In this document: positions 58,501 to 64,000 of the stretch, in pieces
How the letters are laid out: the number at the start of each line of letters is the position of its first letter
Position numbering within the stretch: the first letter of the stretch is position 1
Origin: Meconema thalassinum
Taxonomy: Eukaryota; Arthropoda; Insecta; Orthoptera; Tettigoniidae
Length of the DNA stretch: 64,000 nucleotides
Assembly (NCBI GenBank): GCA_946902985.2
Contig: OX336388.2
Coordinates: forward strand, 1,217,718,609-1,217,782,608
Direction: 5' to 3'
The notes under the pieces: model-generated
Database searches by the model: none
Told to the model about the DNA's origin: nothing
The model's input: the letters and a program-made list of their open reading frames with translations, nothing else
Position numbers and translations under genes: made by a program

Positions 58501-61500
58501 TAATGCTTCTTACAATAGCATTTCAGGTAATTATACTATGAGATAATTGTGTAAGCACTTGTATATCAATAAAAGTTTGTACAGAACTCCACCAAAACAC
58601 TCCGACCGATTAAATACTTAATATATCGCACATAAACATATAAACATACGTGGAAATCAACGATCACAAATCGACTGAAGCGCTGCGTAGCGGCGAGTGC
58701 CTACCCGATCCGTATTCATTACGTGCTATTGAGGGAGAAGAGATCACACTTCTTATTCTACTCGTTATGCATGAAGTAAAAGCTGAAGACTGCAAGTGTA
58801 CACTATGGGCGTGTTTCTATCTCCCAAAATTTTAATAATGGCACCCCGTGGCGTTAACGAACAGCTGATCCGAAATCTCAAGTTAAAACGCAATGAGAGT
58901 GAAACGCGAATTATGATCCGCGTCATCCTGGCTTGTTATTGGCTGGCAATTATTACCAGCCATTGGCTGCCCGCGGGTTTGTTTACAATTATCACCAACA
59001 TGGAGCGAGAGGAATAGATTTCTACATCAATTAAATTGCTAGAAATCTATTCCAGTTCATGACAGTATGAAGTGCAAATCACTTATTGATGAGGAATTGT
59101 ATGTGCGTTTATATTTAAATTGAAGCGTGACACTGTTCATCAAAATTTGTGAAAATAAAAAGTACAAATCAACACTCTTGCCAATCAACTTAAAATTTCT
59201 ACTACTTTGGATGTAATAGATGTAAATCAATTGGCTGTCGTTTCCACCAGTTTTATTCATCAGTTCGAAATACATTCAGCACAACCTTTTGTGCACTATA
59301 AAACTACATTATAGACCATTACATATTGATGTTGCTGTCTGCTTATATTTACCAATTTCATGACATGTAATTTGTAGGTTATGCCTAATAAGGCATATAA
59401 TTTAAGTGGCCGTTTGTAATGTGAAGTCCTTACTGTATTTATGTACAAATATTATGGTTTAACTAATGAAGCAAGGATTAAAAGGGCAGTTTGCACTGCC
59501 ACCCTTTTTTTGTTTAAATATTGATATGTAGTTTCTCAGTCTGGTAACTTCTTGGATTTGCTTGAGATAGATTTATAGTAATATACTACCTTATTAACCT
59601 GCAGGCTGAGTTTTTTTTAAACATGCCCAGGTGCATACAGTAGCACAAGACCTACTGCAGGCTATGTCGATCCTAAATGTAGGCCTATTATAGTGCTCAT
59701 GTCAAAGGTCGTCCTAAAGTTTTAACTATTGAGACTTGATTTGCATCGAAGATAATTTCAGCCGAGTCTGGCAAGGCTTCATAAACTTGGGCGTGACTTC
59801 ACATTTTCATTTTTCCTATACAGCTTTTGATACCAACCACTTAAATCACAGTATTTCAAGATTTGCTCTCATTAAACATCACCAACACTTTTTTTTCCCC
59901 CTGGTGGTGGGCTGTATTGGAGTCTACAGAAAATAAAGTTGAGAAATAAAAATACATCTTAGGTTTCCATGACGCAGTTGCATTTTATCCTACTATATCT
60001 CCACTCAATATACCAATCCTACCAATGTTTCCTAATTCCTCATGCTGCATAAATAAACATGACAGATTACAGCATTAGCAATGATGACAGTAATTTATGA
60101 ATTGTTAAAATGTTTTTAAAAGATGCATAGAGGCTTGATAAATCCTGTATCATCAAACCATTTAAACATTCCCACAGAGCTCTAATCAGAAGCTCATTTT
60201 ATGTGCAACAGGTATGTAAAATAAACCTCCCTCCCAATAACTTGTAGGCCTAACCTGATAGATAGATAGATAGATTTTTATTAATTCCATTTGATCAAAA
60301 ACATGCATTCAATATATTTTTGAACATAATCCATGTTAAGAGCTGTTTTTTGGTTGACAGGAAAACCTATCATTTAAAATCTTGCATATACCGGTAGGCT
60401 ACTAATCATATTAAGGTGCAATTAACTAGGGCAATTTTAAAAATCATGGCTATCAACTACTGATTTAAATATTCCAGACATCTTTCTTAACTCCACTTTT
60501 ACTGACAGCATGTAAGTCCTTACTACTGTCTTTCAAGCCATTGACCAGTTGTTTTTTTTCATGAGGAACCATTTTAGTCATTCTTCTCTATGTGAAATAC
60601 AGTTGATGACAACTGCCTGGAAGACTCAGGTGTTTTTTCTTGTGTCGCTTCTCTGGTTGCCTATGACACTACCTAATTATTAACAGAATGTTTCATTGAA
60701 TTGTTGTATCCAATTGACCAACTGGTAATATATTATGGTTTGCTTTAATATTCCTATGATACACTTTTAGATCTCATATATTAATTAAATATACAACAAC
60801 ATAGGCTGAAATGTTGAACCAATCTCCCATTCCCTAACACTCCCAACTAATGGGACATAAGCTACCTAGTGGTTGGTCTCACAGTGCTTCCATCTACATG
60901 TACCGTACTAGGTCTAGTAGTACCATAGGTATTGTGACTGTTTCTCCAACTCCGTCAAGGAAACTAATTCTGAACTAAGATCTGGAATGGGGTACACTGT
61001 CCCTCGAGGGCAATCAAGGACAACTTGAATCATTCAAGTGATTTTTCTATTTCATTTTACCAACTAACCAGGTGCCTGGAAATGCTAGTGAAGGAGGCAG
61101 CTAAGTAGGCTAGCCTACTGGTATTCACCATTCAGAGAACATTCTCAGCGACTTGTCTATGCATAGGCCTATGACACAATTTTCAGAAATTGATACAGTA
61201 GTCACTGAACACTAATGGTGCCCAGTACGCACAGCTTAGCATAGGACGGAGTGGATTCCAGCCACAGATTAACTTATGATCTGTCAACGGGTTTTCAAAC
61301 AAATTGAGCACACACCCAAGTACAGGGGTCTTGACCATGATGTTCCAAGCCTCTAAATGAAACACTCCTCTTTAAGACTCTGGTCTTGCATCCATGGTCG
61401 ATCAAAATTCTCCTGATCTGTGTTCTCAAGTTTCTGATGGTTATGGACATTATTTTTATCCTGATACATGCCCTATTCTTAATTAGTTCAGCATAAGATC

Positions 61501-62611
61501 ATTGAATCCCTTAAGAAAAATAGGGAACATCCATGTGTTATTTGACCATAGGAAAGGGAGAATATAAAAAACTGAACCTCTAGGGACATTGATGCAGATG
61601 ACTCCGAGTAAGTAGGCTAGATCAAAATGAACATGTTTCAGTGTTGCCTTAATAAAGGTTGATAACTTTCTACCGTTCAACATGAATAGGCCTATATTGG
61701 ATGGGAAATATTTTTATTATTTGCAGAGATTACAAGGATGACTTGTTGATGTATCGTTATTTTGTTAAGCGAACATAAGTTCCAAGTCCATATCGTGTTG
61801 GAACCCATATTTCAGTGCTGCCTTAGTAAACGAAATATTCAATGTCTTTCAGTCGGTCAACACGGTTGCACGTAATGGTAATGATAATGAGCATTATTCC
61901 AAAAACCAGGAAAAAAAACTGTAGGCTACATGCAGACCCAACTTGTCAAATCAATCATGCCTACAAGACAACAAAAATGCTCTATGAAAAACTATTAAAA
62001 CCCCATAATAGTAGTCAAAAATAATCTCAAACCACCGCCACTATTTCGCGAAGGTGCAGAAAAATCTTACTATAGTACAGCTATTCGTAATAGTTGCTAC
62101 TGTTGTGATTAAACCGGTACTGAGTGATAGGCCCCCGAAATATAACTATTTATCTTAATGTCTACAAAATAACGAGATTGCCAAAAAACCACAAATCTAT
62201 AGAAGGCAACACTAAAAATGGCTTATCTAATCCACCCACCCTTCACCAACATTATTAATATTTGTAATTTAAGTAACTTAGGTTATATTAAATTGAGGTT
62301 AATGGCGGATTTGATTGCGGCTGTGTGGCGGGAAGGACCCAATAAGTGCTCAGCCAATCAGGGACGTTTTGATTGGAGACCATGCTCGGAAAAAATTTAG
62401 ATCGTTTTGATTCTCAGGGCTTCGTTAAGCCCCCACCCTAGGCCGTCATCGTGTCCAAAATGGCGGCTTAACGAACACGTCGGGGTGCCATTATTAAAAT
62501 TTTGGGAGATAGAAACACAGCCTATGTGGTGAGAGCTGTGAACGTTATCACATAGAAAAGTGCATTAAGAGAACTAAAACAGTGACTGAATACAGCAAAG
62601 AAACTTCATGA
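49529..62611 (+). CDS. 131-codon ORF interrupted by three transposons (unclassified)
   Basis: Segments 49529-49683, 53506-53630, 58777-58807 and 62527-62611 form one open frame when each insertion plus one TSD copy is subtracted. It starts MNTQSRLVYVLTK, continues ERRKKCEEIWPEFY, then across the first junction MMERKWTEPNQELRHVL and VHRFHHKLC, and ends with a Cys/His cluster of form C-x2-C-x7-H-x3-C before TGA at 62609. AATAAA follows at 62702. The cluster resembles the zinc knuckle at the end of some LINE proteins, so it could be a LINE C-terminus rather than a host gene. A 5' exon could lie upstream. I do not recognise it. Confidence 0.45.
49866..49891 (+). repeat. (AAT)n microsatellite
   Basis: Perfect AAT trinucleotide run of about eight units in the left part of the hAT-like element. 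Confidence 0.85.
50345..50560 (+). repeat. tRNA-derived SINE
   Basis: Head GGTGTAGCTCACCAAG (A-box-like) and GGTTTGAATCCCAG (B-box-like, 50390). The body has GTGGTTTTCCACACTCC and AATGCTGGGATAGTACCTTA, related to the SINE bodies at 13520 and 15248. Confidence 0.6.
50940..51130 (+). repeat. tRNA-derived SINE, second type
   Basis: Head GGGGCGTGGTGGCTCAGCGG (A box) and GGGTTCGATTCCCGG (B box, ~50993). The body differs from the other SINEs here and ends in a pyrimidine-rich stretch (~51125). Confidence 0.7.
51700..51855. repeat. Two-unit ~63-bp tandem repeat (SINE tail-like)
   Basis: GACGTTACTTAT...TGTTTTAAGGGG(C/T)GGAACAGCT occurs twice (~51723 and ~51780), with a third partial GACGTTCC at 51843. 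A related inverted block is at ~52297-52325. Confidence 0.6.
52605..53390 (-). pseudogene. RTE-like LINE 3' fragment
   Basis: Minus strand: a degraded stretch with FVPILT, GLETCTTTK and EMKFLRSMFQKTRKD (~53060-52940), then ARLRWFGHVKRMTEGRF, VGRPRRRWLDQVKED and NWRAFVNHTLETGVDT, followed by (GAT)n at ~52610. This is the C-terminal part of an RTE-type ORF, distinct from the two LINEs at 20596-27492. Confidence 0.75.
53631..55171 (+). mobile_element. Copy A: THAP-only deletion derivative
   Basis: Shares the 5' part through the THAP exon and the 3' untranslated part with B, but lacks the ~540 bp of B between 57525 and 58066 plus the coding from 57440 down to the 3' region. The copy starting at 62726 has the same junction (CACCATA|CTGGACAAATA on the minus strand), so this is a propagated non-autonomous form. 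Confidence 0.7.
54016..54300 (+). pseudogene. THAP domain protein of copy A
   Basis: Begins MKMPCCFVPGCRSGYGDCKE, then RRFFKPPKDKERFIKC, ELTEKSYICDVHFSEDLVVK and FDKFVI. The zinc ligands C-x4-C and C-x2-H are present. A frameshift after FVI removes the C-terminal proline box seen in B (LLPRTNW), giving 94 codons. DNA binding without a catalytic domain recalls the truncated repressor products of P elements, but here the domain edge is damaged. Confidence 0.7.
54780..55565. repeat. ~330-bp-arm palindrome at the A/B junction
   Basis: 54790-55125 is the near-perfect reverse complement of 55215-55565: the 3' untranslated ends of copies A and B facing each other. Spacer ~90 bp. A large cruciform-capable structure. 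Confidence 0.85.
55174..58769 (-). mobile_element. Copy B: full-length P-like THAP transposon
   Basis: 3.6-kb minus-strand element with ends GCATAACGAGCAGAATAAGAAG (left) and, inverted, GCATAACGAGTAGAATAAGAAG (right). Encodes a complete-length but broken transposase. Source-type element for the deletion derivatives A and C. Confidence 0.75.
55741..58376 (-). pseudogene. P-like/THAP9-like transposase of copy B, broken
   Basis: 58376-57543: THAP domain (CYFVPGCRSGYGE, YICDAHFSEDLIVK, LLPRTNW), a basic linker, coiled coil LELKQQLRNIKRKLARAHK and KSPKGYRNCQKHGLLPLPSE. A stop near 57543, then IVIFDEVKLREDVQFNW, FVDFGN, DHALVFMFVPLLHSWVQPV and GFTCDVRQSNKQ (57431-57110). Shifts, then KVWAFSDAVHILKGIRNHF (~57040). 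56859-56050: LTCKFNQDTLERHFGIMRS, the P/THAP9 'QDxLExxFG' block. A stop, then a C-terminal part with FHYMKCRFYFKMKELRKEL (~55840) ending at 55741. About four lesions. Confidence 0.8.
58808..62521. mobile_element. Unclassified 3.7-kb TIR element
   Basis: Ends GGCGTGTTTCTATCTCCC and, inverted, GCTGTGTTTCTATCTCCC. TIR similarity runs ~46 bp (through AATAATGGCACCCC). Flanked by CTATG (58803-58807 and 62522-62526). No coding recognised inside, so it is non-autonomous. A 5-bp TSD does not by itself settle the superfamily. Confidence 0.7.
58862..62330. other. Interior of the 3.7-kb element, no gene seen
   Basis: AT-rich. Notable only for a hairpin (AATAGATTTCTA...TAGAAATCTATT, 59013-59053) and a (GATA)n run at ~60257-60275. 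Confidence 0.6.
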
Positions 62612-62701
62612 CAATTTCTTGACGATAAAATTATTTTGGTATTATTGCATAATTATGAATGTAATGTATATTTAGGAATGCAACAATGGCTATTTGGCTG
62701 C

Positions 62702-62707
62702 AATAAA
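62702..62707 (+). terminator. Candidate poly(A) signal of the interrupted ORF
   Basis: AATAAA 91 bp after the TGA at 62609-62611. The surrounding GGCTATTTGGCTGCAATAAA recurs with one change just upstream of the ORF (~49477-49496). Confidence 0.4.
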
Positions 62708-62725
62708 TTTAATTCAATGTATTAT

Positions 62726-64000
62726 CATAACGAATAGAATAAGAAGTGATATCACTGGCCTAGTACGCCTGGTCCGCCGCAGCGCAGCGCTGGCTCCAAT
62801 CTGTGATGTAAGTTAGCATTGGCGCTTACGAGACTTAAAACCTTGTGACCTGTATTACATGTTAAAACACCGCAAGATATCCTCATAGGCACTAAAAAGT
62901 TCGACATATCCACTTACTTTACTGTGCCCAATTATAATTTAATAAGTCGTCTCCTGTAATAGTCCAGTTTCAACAATAAGCGAAGACAGAGAGCAAGTTC
63001 AAAATGCAACTAGTTTTGCCAGCTATCGGTAAATTAAAAAAAGAACGGAAAAATTAACCTCGCCATCAGAAAGGATTTCTTCACATTGTTACACATTTTA
63101 CATTCCTTTAACAGACTTGCAACACAGAAAAAAGCCGTACGAACGCAACTTTCAACTTTACCGTAGATTATTATAAAATTCAATAATAACCATAAATGTC
63201 ACTCCACAAACACCAAAATCAGTAAACTACCATCATTTCAGAAGAACTTAACATTAAACAGACATAAAAGACATAGTCATGACCCCTTCATAGAGTAGGC
63301 TATTGTCTAAAACTGATCACGCCTCCTGCAGCATTACGGTATATATATGTTTTTTAACTCATTGTCTTTTTATCCTCATCCCTTTCTTCACAGAAGTAGT
63401 CTTTAATGGCATCAAGAGCATATTTATTTACACCATACTGGACAAATACTTAGGCAAATTAGGAAATATATGTGGGACAGAATAGTCTTTCAATCACCAG
63501 TTGGTTCTTGGGAGAAGTAATACTTCCTTCCCTTCTATCACAAATTTGTCAAATTTAACAATTAAATCTTCTGAAAAGTGAGCATCACAGATGTAGGACT
63601 TTTCAGTAAGTTCCCTATCCTTCCCTGGTATGACCCCTTTGCACTTGATAAAACGTTCCTTATCTTTAGGGGGTTTGAAAAATCGTCTGACCTCTTTACA
63701 GTCCCCATAGCTAGATCTACATCCTGGTACAACAGAGCAAGGCATGTTCACTACTCAAATTAAGCACTCGTGAAAATGTAAGGGCTAAACTACTGTTTAC
63801 TTACATTAAATAACAATAAAATTAACACACGAAGATAACCTCAACACACGACAAGAAATTACATTCCATTTCAGTTAATGCTTCCTACAATAGCATTTCA
63901 GGTATTAATACTATGAAGTAATAGTGTAAGCACTTGTATATCAATAAACGTTTGCACAGAACACCACCAAAACACTCCGACCGATTAAATACTTACTATT
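62726..64000 (-). mobile_element. Copy C: THAP-only deletion derivative, runs off the window
   Basis: Left end CATAACGAATAGAATAAG at 62726. Same sequence order as copy A reversed: 3' untranslated block, deletion junction (~63437), THAP exon, 5' untranslated region. The 5' end lies beyond the window. It keeps the ~80 bases near the end (TGATATCACTGGCC...) that B lost. Confidence 0.8.
63494..63751 (-). pseudogene. THAP domain protein of copy C
   Basis: Minus strand MNMPCSVVPGCRSSYGDCKE, RFFKPPKDKERFIKC, YICDAHFSEDLIVK, VIEGKEVLLLPRTNW, then TGA. C-x4-C and C-x2-H are intact, and the post-zinc box is one residue longer than in B. 85 codons; a complete THAP fold is plausible. Confidence 0.75.

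Larger units (their letters stand above)
53631..58769. mobile_element. Inverted pair of P-like THAP elements
   Basis: Two copies, A (53631-~55171, plus) and B (~55174-58769, minus), abut tail to tail. The outer ends read CATAAAGAATAGAATAA and, inverted, CATAACGAGTAGAATAAG. The pair shares one TSD, CATGAAG (53624-53630 and 58770-58776). Subtracting the pair keeps the surrounding frame open. The junction near 55172 has lost A's last ~45 bases and ~80 bases just inside B's end. Confidence 0.75.

Overview
The window is eukaryotic, AT-rich and almost wholly made of nested transposable elements. It is best read as a gene-poor, repeat-rich stretch of a large arthropod genome, most likely an insect. 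The grounds are the set of families present: BEL/Pao, P-superfamily THAP transposases, mariner, pogo, RTE, I-like and Jockey-like LINEs, tRNA-derived SINEs and a 5S-rRNA-derived SINE. The tRNA-SINE bodies resemble SINEs I recall from orthopteroid insects, which is only a recollection. I see no convincing intact host gene, no functional tRNA or rRNA gene, and nothing prokaryotic. Many nesting steps are dated by target-site duplications (TSDs) read directly from the sequence.

Layout. 1-9479: a BEL/Pao retrotransposon on the + strand (leader, gag, protease, RT, RNase H, integrase), split by a 4.05-kb DNA transposon (1763-5810, TTAA TSD, ~220-bp TIRs). The DNA transposon encodes a broken transposase fused to a FEN1/XPG-like nuclease and a Cys-rich CXC tail. 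9480-~27850: the 5' part of a second, inverted BEL copy, with PBS at 20502-20515. Its leader carries three ~250-bp tandem repeats, each with a hammerhead-ribozyme-like core on the + strand. A 9.85-kb P-superfamily-type insertion (9629-19475, 8-bp TSD) sits in this leader and holds a minisatellite, a pogo derivative and two THAP-domain transposase relics. A second interruption is an RTE LINE (20596-27492), itself cut by another RTE LINE (23049-26318).

27905-45483: remains of an I-like LINE (RNase H region) broken by a mariner (28155-44846). The mariner is split in turn by a 15.2-kb LTR-internal-LTR-internal-LTR array (29074-44271, minus strand, 5-bp TSD). The middle LTR contains a Jockey-like LINE and the right LTR a 5S SINE. 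45484-49500: unclassified sequence plus a decayed DDE transposase of a family I cannot name.

49529-62611: a 131-codon reading frame that stays open when three insertions are subtracted at their TSDs: a hAT-like element (49684-53497), an inverted P-like pair (53631-58769) and an unclassified 3.7-kb TIR element (58808-62521). 62726-end: a deletion derivative of the same P-like family. It shares an internal deletion junction with the copy at 53631, so a THAP-only non-autonomous subfamily has been mobile.
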